From assembly GCA_017591395.1 (NCBI GenBank), contig WEDG01002489.1, forward strand, positions 1 to 64,000: DNA of 64,000 nt. The letters run 5' to 3'. The translations under genes were made by a program, and so were the position numbers. Position 1 is the stretch's first letter, and every line of letters begins with the position of its first letter. The stretch comes from Schistocephalus solidus. Lineage: Eukaryota > Platyhelminthes > Cestoda > Diphyllobothriidea > Diphyllobothriidae. Positions 11,491 to 24,489 of the stretch are shown here, piece by piece. Under the pieces are notes generated by a model that did not search any database, was not told the DNA's origin, and saw nothing but the letters and a program-made list of their open reading frames with translations.

Positions 11491-12960
11491 TCAATTGGAT
11501 TGGTGGTGAAAGTGCAATACACTTTCCAAATTCCTTGAAGTAGCACTTGTCTTGATAGAAAATAAGAAATGCACTGTGTGCACGAAAGATACAGTCGGTG
11601 ACCAATCTCATGAAGTGTTGAACCGAAATTCTGAAATGCGTCGTCGATAAGGAATGATTACTTTAGTGAAGTTGCAACATTTCTTATTTTGCAACAAAAT
11701 TCCAAAATATTTCAGACACGGTAGTATGCCGGATTTAAAAAAGCAGTCTTTTAGGCCGCCTGCAGAAACTACACTCAGCAAAAGATGACTATTTAGGCCC
11801 CCTAAACGGGCCACGTGGTAGATGCGTCGGACCAACACGGGGCCACATCAGGGCACGGCATGCGTTATTCGGTTTGCGCTCCGCTAACAAATGTCGAACC
11901 TGGGAGGTGTGGTGGCATGCCTAGGGGCGGCTAGGGCTTAGGGGACCCGGCCGTAACAGCCACCTGCGTCCTCTCCTGCCTCCGGTCTTATTGACTCTGT
12001 CTTGACACTGGGCTCAGGTGGGGAGGAGGAGAGAGTGCGATAGCTGCAGCGCAAGGCTATTATCACTTACAACTAATTCACGTGCAAGTCACCGTCCCTG
12101 CACCACCCTTCCGTAGAGCATACGGTGGACATCTTCGAAATCGATGGTCGAACTATCAGGTACTATATATTTGTTCCTATTGATTTTTGATGCCCCTATA
12201 AATTTAAGCATATTTTATAGACAACGCATGCATTCTTCGGCTCATTTGGTAAATACTCACGTATTTTTCAAATTTTATATTTAAAAGTAGATAAACGTAG
12301 AGTTGCAAAACGTTTTCGATTCCAGAAAAATTTTGGACCCTAGCTGCCGTTGCATTCGAGTTTAAGAGTTTTCAAGCTGTAGACTACATGCTTTCCGTGT
12401 AATGAAAAGCATACATACCTCAATGCCATTAAGAGGATAGCACAAAGTGCGCGCGAACTATGGCGAGGACTGTGCACTACGTACTTCATGCGACGCATTA
12501 ATGCAGGGTATGCACGATACTATTTGAATGGAAATTGTATGGACTTCAAAAATCGCCCAATTAGACACGTTTAAACAAGACAGTTACCCTCTCTACGAGT
12601 ATAAAATTTCCAGGTGTGTCACGGTACCAAATGAGCCCACAAAAGAATATTGTTGCTCGCGTTTTATTTTAAAAAATATCTTTAAATTTATAGGGGAAGT
12701 GACAAGCAATCTAACATGTATGCCAATTAAGCAGGCATCTTTTATTGAGTGTGATTTTCGCAAGCGGCCGAAAAGGAGCACATTCGAAAACCGTCATCTC
12801 CTGAAATAACACGATTTTATGCCGCCCACGCATCGATCTTACAACCCAACTGATATAATCCTTCTGAATCGAAAACGCTTTTCAGAATTTCGGTTAACAT
12901 TTTATGAAGTCGACGACTGACCATAGGGCTCTCATATCTTTATGCATGGGTAATAGCTAG
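11491..12960. repeat. Palindromic (foldback-type) unit 2, with a LINE copy inserted in its left arm
   Basis: It repeats the design of the unit before it. The left arm on plus runs 11560-11830 and continues at 12165-12380; the right arm on minus runs about 12960-12520. Shared anchors are AAATATTTCAGACACGG (11706 region) with ATTTCAGGAGATGACGG on the other strand, AACCGAAATTCTGAAA in both outer parts, and CCCCTATAAATTTAA at 12193 and, inverted, near 12697. Subtracting the LINE 3' fragment at 11850-12165 leaves about 1.1 kb, the same length as unit 1, so the two units look like tandem or paired copies of one palindromic element. Confidence 0.55.
11850..12165 (+). mobile_element. 5'-truncated LINE 3' fragment (family R1, copy 2)
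   Basis: This piece aligns by eye with 7725-7985 and 15620-15865. Shared anchors are GGTGTGGTGGCATGCC near 11908, TTGACACTGGGCTCAGGTGGGG near 12002 (compare CATGACACCGAATCCAGG in copy 1) and GTGCAAGTCACCGTCCCTGC near 12082. It ends at the same point as the other copies (GGTCGAACTATC). It interrupts the left arm of a palindromic unit, so it is younger than that unit. There is no coding content. Confidence 0.65.
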
Positions 12961-15284
12961 CAGAAAAGGGTTCTCTCAAGATTAGCACCCAATTACTAAT
13001 GATAAAAGAGGAGGGATCCCCAGCTGCCAGCTCAGTCAATGCCAAAAAACAGGAATAGTTCTAAACTTCTAGTTTTAGCTGTATTGTGCAATGCCACTGG
13101 ATTTAACACACAGAAACCATCATAAGCACGTTGGATAAATAAAACTAACGAAGTAAGTGAATTACCCGGATCATCATCAATTTCGGATCAAATCCACTGT
13201 CACAATTTACTGCGCTTCCGAAAATCAATAAAAACACGTGGCATTATCTGAGTCAGTAATGGTGGTGGTCAGTCGAGTGAATTTTGCCAACGAAACCCAG
13301 TTAACGATGCCTTGTAAAACCTGGTAGAGACGTTCAAAATAAGTTCTATATTGCCACTGTACAGTAGTTTAGACGAAAAAATTTGCTATATATGAAGTAT
13401 CTGACTATTTGAATCTGTATATTTAGGCGTTACGAGTGTCTACCTCCCTAGGCGTAGCCAACGGACTAAAAACCAAATAGTTGGCGCGACATAGCCTCCC
13501 CTTAAATTACCTTTTCGCAAGACCCGCATAGTCACGTTTTGCACAAGTTCCTACAGTCAAGGAAAAAATAGCTCACACGAGGGCGATTCAACAACATCAC
13601 ACCAGTGGCACAGAGGGCGATTGCTACGTCACCAGCATATGTAAGGGTAAGTGCGTGGAGGAATGCGCAAGCGTACTCCAGCAGAAGACAGCGTCGACTG
13701 CACTGGAGACTGCCAGTTCAAGCATGACTGGCACGGCGGATGCCACCGATAGAGACTTAAAAATGTAGCATGAGATAATTACGACTGGTACCACACAAAA
13801 AAGTTGCGGCAAGCAGGCAGAGCGAACAGAAAGTATTACCACCGTGACAACAGGCATTATGATCAAACGGCAGAATGAATTTAAGACCTAAGAAGGACTT
13901 CGCGTTTTGTTAAGTACATCTAGCGAAGATCAAAATACCGACACTCCTCTCCTTCCGAATTTTTAGACAGAGGAAAGAAAGAGGACTATGAGCCCAATTT
14001 GTGTTCACTGGACTCCGGTAAGACTAAGGATAAGAAACTGTGCTTATTGATTTACTATCATGCGCACTAATGGATGCAAATTTTAATAGAGCATAGTGCC
14101 ATCTAAAATTATGTTAAATTAATGACTTACGAAAATTTAGGGCCACGAAAGTACCTCATCCATTTGCTGAGCAGTGTTTGTATTTAAAGGTTTAAAAGGT
14201 CCGGGAAAGCTGTCTCAGCAGCCGACCGCAGAAATCAAGCAGATCACCTCATGAATAGACAATCCCACTGTTTTCCGTACTCAAGATAATATATGGTAGC
14301 AAAGGCATCCAAATTATCGCCCACACTAATGTCAAAATCAAATGTTTGTGAAATTTAATTATGGCGGTATTGTCTCCTGCTAACGAGCCTTACACCTTAA
14401 GTTGTGACGGAGTTTCCGCAGCACGCCACTACCGCCTGAGTAAGAGGATACACCAGTAAAAACATACGTATACGGTCCACGTGATCACGCTTGACATACA
14501 CAGTGCAAGAGTTAGCAAAGTATTTGAGTCATAGCCCAAACAGCTCAAATAAATAACAGACGCTCAGCAAGGTTTCTTGCACAAATCCCCAAAAGGACTT
14601 TGTTGTTCCATTTTCTACCCTATTCCGTTGCACAAAGAGCCAGAAGATGGTGCAATCGTTAGGTAAGATGACAGTTAGCCTACGGCTTCTGAGGACAAAT
14701 TTAATAAAACTTGGTCCAAAACTGTCGGAATAAGAATGCGTGCCATATAGTGGCTTTGTCAAGAGATCATAGCAAGGTGTGAAAAGAAATAATGAGACCG
14801 GAAACCATACTCAAAAATGATTAAAAACAAGAGTTTTCCACATGACTTTTAGCAATAAATACTGAATAACTTCACAGAAATAACTGACGTAGCGCAGATA
14901 GCTTAGGAAACGATCACACGCAAGGAGAGTTACAATAGCAGATGCTGAACTCAGCAGTGAATTATTGATAAAAAATATTAACGCGGCTTGTTGGTCTTCC
15001 CTCCCATGACAGTAACGAACAATCAATTAGGCATAAGGTGTACAAAGCACGCAGTGCGAAATACTCACAATTGTCCTAGGAAAAATTTAATTAGATCTAC
15101 CTTTTCTCCTGCTAAACAAATGTTTAAATTTTAAAACGCCTTCGAGCGGTGAAATCCAATCAAGGATAAGTTAGTTCAGGAAACTTAACTAGGCAGAAAC
15201 TGATAAACTGGTCCATGTGGTCCCTCTGTTGAATATGAGATTCAATCAGTTCAACCCTTTGCATGAAACTCTAGTTTGTTATAT
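12961..15284. other. No recognisable gene or element
   Basis: About 2.3 kb. A few frames of 70-80 codons on the minus strand (13624-13866, 14529-14762, 14811-15026) lack any motif, similar neighbour or codon pattern that would make them credible. No tails, inverted repeats or simple repeats stand out. Confidence 0.45.
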
Positions 15285-15865
15285 TGAACCAGGTGGCGTA
15301 GCACGTCCCAATCTCAGCATAACATAGTTGAACGACTTGGACGATTGACTCGTGCCTGCGAAAGGGACGAGAAACTGGGGTAAAATCTCAGCGCATTTTT
15401 CTCACAATAATTTATCTGACGCGGTTAAAACCCTTACGGTGGACTAGAAGGCTACCGACGAACGAGATAACTGGAACATCGCAGTCAACTGAGTGTATGT
15501 TTGCGTGAAATGGCCAACTGGTGGACTACGAGTCAGACTGCAATAGCTCCTTCCTAATGTGGCCTTTACGGCAATCTCACTCAGTCAGATCTGAGGCGCC
15601 CCCTTCTTCGTATGAAGACCAAGACGTGCGGTGGCATGCCAAGGTGCGGGTTCACGTAGCGTCAGCCACATTCCTTCTCTACAGTCTCTGTTCTTCATGA
15701 CCTAATCATGATACCGAGTTCAGGTGAGAGAGGAGCGAGTACGGTGAATTCTGCGCCAGGCTTCTATTACCATAAACTTCATCATCAACAAGTCACCGCC
15801 CCGTCGCTCATTCTGTTGCGGGCCACACAGCGGACATCGTCAGAAACGACGATCGAACTTTCAAT
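15285..15865 (+). mobile_element. 5'-truncated LINE 3' region (family R1, copy 3)
   Basis: It matches copy 1 from about 7470 to 7985. Shared points are GAGTGTATGTTTGCGTG (copy 1 CAGTGTGTGTTTGCATG), CAGACTGCAATAGCTCCTTC (copy 1 CAGGCTGCAATATTC), GTGCGGTGGCATGCCAAGG, GATACCGAGTTCAGGTG and CAAGTCACCGCCCCG. It ends near GATCGAACTTTC. The orientation is the same as in the other two copies. It is 5'-truncated upstream of the finger-coding part and non-coding. Confidence 0.6.
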
Positions 15866-17930
15866 TAACAGGTAGATTACGTATTGAATATGAAACGTGT
15901 ATTTGGCCGTTTTATTCCAATAACAGCCAGTTTACAAAATAACTAGAGAATGAACATTTGGAAATAAAAGTATACTGTTTTATAAGTGGACCTAAACAAC
16001 TGTTAAATATCTTAATCCGAGAAGTCTCACGTTGAATACGAATATCAGCAAAGACTCTCATGGGTTATTATTAGTTTGTAAGCTCAACATGGTTATCTTG
16101 TATGCATATATTGGTGGACATACCGAAAAGGGAAAAAGTTAATTCGGGTAGTCATTCAATAGACAAGATAAACCGGAGACTTAAGAGTACTGCGAAGCGT
16201 AAAGGCATGGAGTGCATCGGGTGCCGACAAAAGAAGTTACTAGACGAGCTTTTTGGCAATAAAATAGTTCTTCATTGATCTCAACTGGCAGTATCCGATA
16301 GTAAGCAGAGTCACTACATGCAGAAGTCCAAAAAGAAGGACCTTCAGACTGATGGCGTCAGTTGTTTTTCTGAAACGTCGCTCGCGACCCTAAAATGATA
16401 GAAAAAGGTTGCCAATAATAGTGGAGTTTCGGAGTTAAATCTTTAGGGTTTTCGCCTAGACCCCGAAGTACCTCTTCTTGATAGTTTGCACAATGGTTCC
16501 TAATTTCGCGAGAGACGTATGTCTCCTTTGGAATTCATTTTCAGAATTTCTATTTCCGTATTCAACCTTTAAGCATTCAAACAAGTAACTTGTAAGACAT
16601 GGACCGTTAATCAATGGTTCAAAATGTATGTTGTTAGTGGCTTCAGCCGCAATGGCTCTATAATGAACAAACAAAAAGGCAATCATATTCTGCCAAGAAA
16701 TGCCATCATAAATATTTCGAAGATAACTAAAGAGGAGTGTTTTGTCTATTCAGACAACACAAATACAACGTTAAAATTGTAAAGACACTGTTCTGGTGAA
16801 GTTTCACCATCTACTATTGAATGACCGAATAGAAATTTCTTCCTAAGCAATCAATATATTTGATCCCAGACTGCATTATCGAATACTCAACAACCTCTTC
16901 ACTTTGTTGCTACTGTTGCTACGTAAATATCTTGGAATCAGAAATTCAAATGTTCCTAATGGTAATGAGAATACTCGAAAAAGGAAGTAATGGAAATTAC
17001 TGAAAAAATAAAGAAAGATGGCCCACAAACAAAGGCATAAAGAACTAACATGTAGACAAGACTCCATAATAACCAAAGACCCAACTGAAAATTTATTATT
17101 CTGCTTCAAAGCCGGGCTTTTGCATACATAATTTACAAAGTGCACTGGGATTTACAATGCGACGGTATAAGATAGAATGCAGCAATGCAGTTTACTGTAT
17201 AACGCTATGAGTCCAAAAAAGATATGAGACCAAGCATATGGACAAAAAAGTTTGATGTGGGATACTGATTTGATAAATCTGATGTTTATAACGCTATTTT
17301 TATTTTCAACAATACAGGCAAAAATATACAACAAGGGCCTTAACTGAAAAATCCTGAACAAGCAAAAGGGGCATCAATAAAACTTGAAAAGACGAAATTT
17401 AGGTTATTAGAAATGTCACAATTCTATAGCTCCATTAACGTGATAATAGTTTTTCTGATGTTAAAAATGGCACAACTCGTCAATGATATTTTCACAAAAT
17501 TTGCAAAAGGAATTCAAACTGGAGTGGTTATGAGGAAGGTTATAACTCGCTTATGAAGAATTGCATCCTCAACCCACAAATCTGTACACCTTAAAATATA
17601 TATTTAAGAAGCAAAAATAAGTAAAATGTTTTCCCACTGTTTGCATACATATCCTGCTGCATATGAGGTTTAATGGTAAGTGCTTAGTATGAAAAGAGAC
17701 AATGGCAACTATGACAGTATGTGTAAAGAACTAGAAAGAATAGCATAAACGTGACCAATACAAGCAAAGAGCAAAAGAATATACTAGTAAAATCAGCAAG
17801 TGACAGAACCACACGCACACGTGATGAATTTAATCTGCATGAATTGGGCCCAGCCTTTCTGCGCAGCACATATTCGAACTTCCTTTTTATAGGTCATAAT
17901 CAAATAGTTGCAACTACTGCTGCTGTAAAT
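15866..17930. other. No recognisable gene or element
   Basis: About 2 kb, increasingly AT-rich towards the microsatellite. Minus-strand open frames at 16456-16686, 16876-17145 and 17152-17361 have no recognisable motif. A hammerhead-like string at 16349-16379 was examined and not accepted because helix I and stem II are missing. Confidence 0.45.
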
Positions 17931-17932
17931 AT

Positions 17933-18163
<231 letters not shown>

Positions 18164-20205
18164 AAGACTTTTGACTAATAATAAGAGTTATATAAATCAT
18201 AATAGTAAGCGAACACCGATCTACAGGTCACTCAGAGCAGACAAACGCGAATAAGTACGAAGATTTATGAGCGACCAATAATCAACCAGTCTAAGCGAAT
18301 AAGGTATTACGGCAGCAGAGTAGCATCAACAACAGTGCAAATTGATGTAGTACTATTTCTGGCCAAATGAAGATGGAATTTAATCTTTAGTTGGCCTATC
18401 ATAACCGTAAATACCACCTGAGGAAGCGCATGCTTGCGGTTCTGGTTCAAAATCGTAGACAAGACTATAATTGGCTCAATGAAAAAATATTGCTTCATTA
18501 ATTTAAAGTGGTCTTTGTCGACAACCAATTTGAGTTCCTATGCTACTTTTCTGCTCTAAATTATAATTATAGCAGGTATAAGTGAAGATCGGATAAGTAG
18601 AATTCGAAGTAATAATAAGACAATGGAAATGGGAAGAAACATTTTACACCAAACAAATAAAAACACTCATCAAACCAAACAGCTCGCAGAATGGCTCTAA
18701 TTTTTCGTCGAATACAATCAATTTGCAGGCCTACGTCCCATTATTATCGCATAGTTTGACCAGCTCGATGAGAATTTATAGTGCTAATATATTTTTAAAA
18801 CCGATTGTAGCCAAACTAACCTTGAAGGCCGTTATAAATGATCCAACATGTATGTGGTTTAACCACCAACTGCTATTTTAAACCATTAAGAATCTGCACT
18901 GAAACGAAATTATCCAAAACCACAAATAGTTAGGAGATCATCATGCTGGATTACACTCGTTGAACTCTACATAGAAGCGGTACGCAGCATTCGAGCGACA
19001 TAAATGTTCATTTGGATTAGAAAGTAGATGTGACTTTCAACAATTATATTCAGGTAAGACTTCAATGGGCTCCAAAAAGCTAACTTCCAAAGAAGTTTCC
19101 AGCAATTTAAAATACGATTGGGAACACATTTTAACAGTCAAAATAGGAAATAATATGCAATCATTTCCGAATCCTAGGATTCCTGCTATGAGCGGTAAGA
19201 GTCAGACCCGCATTTTTCTGGGTCAGGACTATCCTTCACTGATGTACCCGAAGAAGATAGTGTGTCTGGAAACATATTTAGGTGTGTAAAAGCAAATAGA
19301 CTGAAGTTAAATTCTTTGAGTTAAGCGACTGTTGCAGAGAAAAAAGTGAGAATTCGAACACTTACATCCGCGTAGCGTTGCCGGCTGATAATCAGGCGCA
19401 TTTGATCTTGTGTACGTCGAACCTTAAGCTGCAGATCTGACAGTTTCTCTTTGATTGCGACTTCCGTGTAGTTTCGCGACCCAACGTTCTTAATATCTAG
19501 ATAAATTTTCTTTGAAGTTTAAGAAAAAAGCTCGTAAAAACCATTCCAGTAACTGCACTTGAGTCAGGAAAATTTGGTTCTATGCAAGTCTTGTGTATTC
19601 CGGAAAGAGTACTGGTGTAGTACACTTGGCCCTGACCTTTGTAAGCCTATGCAGAATTTAAGAAATTATTATAATAATTTGTAACATACGCGAGAAAGTT
19701 GCACCTCATTTCCGGGGTCGTAAATGACTACGGTCATAGAAAAGTTTTTCTGTCCTTCTGGTCTTTTTTTAAGTGTATCGACCAAAAGCTCAAGTTTGTA
19801 GGTGACTACAGAAGACTACGTAATTTGAATAAAATAAGTACTCTGAGTCAAGATGCCGGAGGCAACATCATTTTGAAAACAATTATGCTCATTGCGTCGC
19901 ACTTTTAAGTAAATTGACGGTTGTACCGTTGCTGCAAGGAAGAGAAAGCAAAAAGGAAAGATCAACGCATTCATTTCGACATTCAAATCACGTGTACACG
20001 TTAATAAGTAGAGTAAATTGATCCATTAAAATAAGCATAGTAAAGTTTCAAGGTTGACTAGACATTTAGCCTCTTTCGAATGTCCAATCGACATGTACAA
20101 AATTCATTGTCATTATCTCCTTATCAGTATGCGAAAAACTGTCGTTGGTGTTTTTATTAGGTGCGCAGGTGCAAGTAACACATACGATAATTGACGCTGT
20201 GCATG
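18164..20205. other. No recognisable gene or element
   Basis: About 2 kb with short frames only (19065-19289 plus, 19699-19908 plus, 18307-18528 minus), none with a motif I recognise. From about 20205 the 3' end of the CR1-like element begins on the minus strand. Confidence 0.45.
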
Positions 20206-20401
20206 TCACTTTAAGTCACTTTATTGAGGGAAGTAGGCTTTCACCCTTGAGTTCCCTATTCACATGCAAAAATTTCAATAGTACAAAACGTTTACAGCAG
20301 TAAATCTGACAAATGAAAATGTAGGGTCATCGATATGTGTGGGCCGGGCGCAAGCTGCCACTGCTTACACAATGTTCATTATATTTAAAATAGTTTCGCA
20401 G

Positions 20402-23250
20402 TCAATGAGTATCTAGTTTGAATTTAAATGTGTCAAAAGTTTCTGAAAGGACCACCTCGTCAAAGAGCCTGTTCCATGCTCCAACGACCCTCTGCGAAAA
20501 GGCGTTCCGACGGACTTCCGTGTGAACAAACTTCCTCTGCAGTTTAAAGGGATGACCCCGCAGATTTTCCGTCCCAGCCAATTCGAAGAAGTCAGCAAAT
20601 TCTAGAGCACAATCGCGGCCTCTGACAATCCTGAAGGTTTGGATGAGGTCAACGCGTAGTTGCCTGTAATTTAGAGGAAATAAATCAAGTTCAACTAGTC
20701 TGGCTTCGTAAGGCAGATGACTAAGATTCTTGACCATCTTCGTAGCCCTCGCTTGCACTCGTTCCAGCTGTAGATAATGCTTCTTAAACCACGGTCGCTA
20801 GGCCTGCACGGCAAGTGAGATAGAAAAAATAGCCCGTAGGTTTTTCGGAAGAGTTCCTTATAAAGCTGCACAAATCAACGTCTGAGCGCAAATAAGACCT
20901 GTGTAGCGCGTTTAGCTGCCTTTAAACACTGTGAAGATGGTTTAAGTGAGGAGTTTATTAGAACACCGACGTCCTTCTGTTCCTCAAAAATTGAAAGGGG
21001 CTGCCCATTGAGAATGTATTGGTAGGAATCATCCTCGTTACTCGTCCTTTTGGTACGCAGTCTTAGGACCCCACAATTCGCAACTTTAAAATTTAAGAGC
21101 CAAAGAGCATACCAGTTTCTTAGACGGTTGAGATCCTCTTGAAGTGCGTGCCTATCGGAATCAGATCTGATGACCCTCCAAAATTTAACATCATCTGTAA
21201 ACATGATGGCGCTGCAATCCAGGTCATCGACATAGTCGTTGATGTAAACTAAGAAGAGTAACGGCCCTAATACCGAGCCTTGGGGGACACCACTTAGAAC
21301 CGGAGTAGGTGTTGACTTCGAGGTGTCGTTGCACCCAGTTTGCAATCTTCCTGTAAGAAAGTCTGTGATCAATGTCAGCAGCATTTCTCTTATTCAAATT
21401 TCAGATAATTTAAAGATGAAACGTTTGTGTGGGACACTGTCAAACGCCTTCTTGTAATCAGTGTATATGACGTCAACCCTACCATTTTCGTCCACTGCAC
21501 CAGTTTACTGCTCTGTGGAGAGTAATAAACTGGAAAGACATGAGCGATTCTGTCTGAAGCCATGCTGGAGATCTGAGAGTAATTGATTTTCCTCAAGGAA
21601 CTTCATGGTTGTCTTCTTGATTATTGATTCCATTATTTTACAGCAAATGGAGGTTAGGCTGACAGGCCAATAATTGTTGACATTAGATCGAACACCACTC
21701 TTGTATATGGGGTATATATTTGCTGCCTTCCATTCGGATGGCAGTTTCCCTGATTCATATGACGAATTGAATATATGCGCTAGTGGTTTGGAGAGTTCAC
21801 TGGCCAGTTCTTTCAAGAACTTTGCCGGTAAATCGTCTGGACCAGATGACTTCGCTTCTTTCAGATTTCGCAGTTCTCGTTCCACGAGAGGTTCCTGGAA
21901 GAGTATATATTCAAGCACTGGAACGGCGTTAATAACAGCGTTGTTGACGTGGTCCAGCTGAAGTTCCGGTTCTATAGTGAATACCAAGGCAAAGAACCGA
22001 CCCAAGTGCTCGGCTTTGTCGCAATTTTCAACGACTTTAACACCATTCCCATTAATGAGTACTCCTACTGGGTCCTTGTCTTTTTTAATCGAATATGGAT
22101 ATAATGGAATACAATTTTGGTTTATATTCAGCCTGTTGAATAATTCTTGATTAATAGTTCTTCCTTGCCTGACGAATCATTTTTTTACTGCGTTTCTTTG
22201 ATGACGTAATTCTTTGAGATGCTCTGCTGACCATGTTTCCCTGAATAACTTCTATTTTTTATTCTTCTTCTTTAGCTGCCTGTTAAGTTCTCTTGTTAAC
22301 CAGATGGGGCGACTTTTCTTTTTTTGCACTTTCACTGGACAAAAGCGTTCAATCAGATCGAATGAGACTGTCTTAAATGATCGCTAGTCAACCTCTGGAT
22401 TCCCTTTAAGCATACAATCCCATCTTATAGACATCAGTTCTTTCCTCATCACGTTAAAATCAGCCTTCCATATATTTCGCTTGCATTCCGTTCCATTCTG
22501 TCGCTGAGAATAAAATGAGCAAACCCACATCAGCGTACTATGGTCATTTTTAGCGAGGGGTGCAATAGAATACACTTCATCAATGCTAGAGAAATCCTTC
22601 GTAAATACTAGTTCCAGGCTATTTGCTCTCTGGTTCTCTCTTAATCTCGTTGGTATGTTAACCTTCTGTACCAGAGGTTGGTTGAGAGTGAGATCCATTA
22701 GCTTGTGGCCGAAGGAAGTTGGTGCACCGTCAACTGTCAGATTTACCCAGTCTACTATAGGTCCATTGAAATCTCCAGCAATAAACACCTCCTGGTGACT
22801 TGCTACTTCCTTAGGGAAATGGAGGAGGGACTCATCAGCTGCATTTGGAATGTTCGGTGGTCTGTAGATCGTCAAAAATTGTAGGTTTTGCGAAAAGCCT
22901 TTTTAATCTTTATCTAGACAAATTCATAATCAAGGAAGATGGCGTGCGCTCGTTCAACTGCCGAGATTCTTGTCCTAACATATACGGCCACTCCTCCTCC
23001 CTGTCTTTTTTGTCGGTCTTTTCGAAAAATTTTGTATCCATCTATCGAAACCTCTCTATCTACGATTTCGGCTTTGAGATACGTTTCCGTAATGGCAACG
23101 ACATCGGGGGTTTGGTCTGATACTAATGCTTTGAGTTCATCTACTTTCGATAAAAGACTCTGAGCATTGGTATACAAACATCTGAATTTAGACTGGGTAA
23201 CTCATCCATATAGACTTCTGCGCATTTCGCGCGATTGAATACTAGAGTCT
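20402..23250 (-). pseudogene. LINE ORF2: APE endonuclease plus reverse transcriptase, broken
   Basis: The endonuclease part starts YTNAQSLLSKVDELK (about 23180), with ITETYL and the GGGVAVYVR loop. After a frameshift near 22880 it continues with TIYRPPN, the catalytic GDFN motif and a KNDHS motif (SDH-type in active enzymes). A TAG at 22381-22383 follows. The RT fingers read SSGPDDLPAKFLKE, then NNYWPVSLTS and CKIMESIIK; the palm has DYKKAFDSVPH, SGVPQGSVLGPLLF and MFTDDVKFW. The two catalytic Asp are at 21189-21201 (minus), so the usual FADD is FTDD here. The C-terminus, QARATKMVKNLSHLPYEARL to VVGAWNRLF, ends at 20402. Frames change near 22180, 21500, 21390 and 20870. The domain order fits CR1; the copy is inactive. 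Confidence 0.85.
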
Positions 23251-23379
23251 GTCATTGTTTTCCGAGATAAACTGGTGTCCATACCGCCAACGCTGAGTTC
23301 TGATGAGTGGTCGTCATCCGAGGTCTGGAGCGCCTTCTTTTTATATTTTGAGCTCTGTACAGTTGGGTACATCGTTTTT

Positions 23380-24480
23380 AGTGTCCTACGTCCCGGCAAG
23401 GACCCTTCTGGATTATGTACGGGGTCTGCCATAAGAGAGACCTCTTCATCACTTTTATTTCCCCGTCCTTTATTTGGAGCCATTTTGCCCCCTGATCGGT
23501 CCTCCTCTTCAGTTCTGCTCTCAGCATCTTCATTTTGTGCCTTACCTTGGGTTCGTAATCCGTCTGAAAGAACACATCCCTGTGTGAGCTTCGGAGAGCC
23601 GTTCTACGTTCTAGGAGGCGGGAAGCCTGAACGTCATTTTAAAGAATAATTTTAAGAGGCCTTGATGATGATAGTTCATGTGAAACATCCGCTTTCCCGT
23701 AAACGGAATGCTTTGTGCACTGTAACGCATTCACCAACTCGAAGAATCGAATATGAGTATTCTCGGAAAAGACTGAGGTCGTGTTCGACCCTTTCCTTTG
23801 CAATCAGAGAAGTGGACTCGGGAACCCCTTTAATAACTATCGAAATGTATGTTTGGTGACTTTGAGTTCTTATTTGTTGATAGAGCATCAGTATCATGAA
23901 GAATTCTACTCTGGTCGACGAAGTTATTTGCGGCAGTATGAGCAACGATTCCTAAAGTTAATGGCAAATCCCTATTGGGAACTTTGCCAATTTGTCCTGC
24001 ACTTGCTCTTGTATTAACAACAGAGGATTGCATTTGAGCATCTATCTGTAAGAACGAGCTTTTTTCCGGAGTTCGAACCCATTTTTTTTGTAAAAAGCTT
24101 CTTGGCCCATTTTGACTTCAAATTCTTCGTCTTCGGTCCTTCAAATTCGACGAGCTTTTCAACTTCGCCCTTTTTTGTAGCATCCAGCAACGATGCCGCA
24201 TATGTTTTTGTATCCAACACGTTTCTGCTTCTGTCTGAGCTGGATGACAGTAGTAAGGTGCATGAGCTGGTTTGATCTCCCTTTTGAAGGAAGGAAATGC
24301 CTACTGATTTACTGAGCTCTGTAGACGCAATGTCCTTAAGCTCTACAGTAGGTATTCTCGAGGAAGCTATATTTGCATACGTAATTTCTTTGGTTGGAAT
24401 TCTCGTTGTTACGGGTGTTTTTTTCCGGGTAAACAATGAACCTTCTCTTTTAGATTCGACAGAAATTTCAAACGACGTGC
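23380..24480 (-). pseudogene. LINE ORF1 (RNA-binding/nucleocapsid-like protein), frameshifted
   Basis: Three minus-strand pieces line up as one ORF1. 24480-24014 is a Ser/Lys-rich N-terminal part with TYANIASS. 23900-23680 carries SIVIKGVPES followed by ERVEHDLSLF and GECVTVHKAFRLRE, the pattern of an RRM-like LINE ORF1 domain. 23575-23400 carries VFFQTDYEPKVRHKMKMLR-AELKRR, the usual C-terminal part. Stops or frameshifts separate the pieces near 24020 and 23670. ORF1 proteins bind element RNA and form the RNP used in target-primed reverse transcription. The assignment rests on order and motif style; no zinc knuckle is visible. Confidence 0.65.
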
Positions 24481-24489
24481 CTTAGAAGT

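Larger units (their letters stand above)
20210..24480 (-). mobile_element. CR1-like non-LTR retrotransposon, nearly full length (copy 1)
   Basis: Reading from right to left, the minus strand carries ORF1 (about 24480-23380), then ORF2 with an APE-type endonuclease (about 23180-22384), a reverse transcriptase (about 22050-20950) and a C-terminal tail (20760-20402), followed by a 3' UTR to about 20210. The order and motifs are those of CR1-group LINEs, which copy their RNA into nicked chromosomal DNA. Several frameshifts and at least one stop (22381-22383) break both proteins, so it cannot move by itself. It is the best-preserved element of the window and the reference for the damaged second copy at 34080-39400. 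Confidence 0.85.

Noticed and set aside
16349..16379. CTGATGG followed 17 bases later by GAAACGTC
   Set aside because: No helix I pairing, no stem II between the boxes, the last core A is G, and no PLE tail sequence around it.
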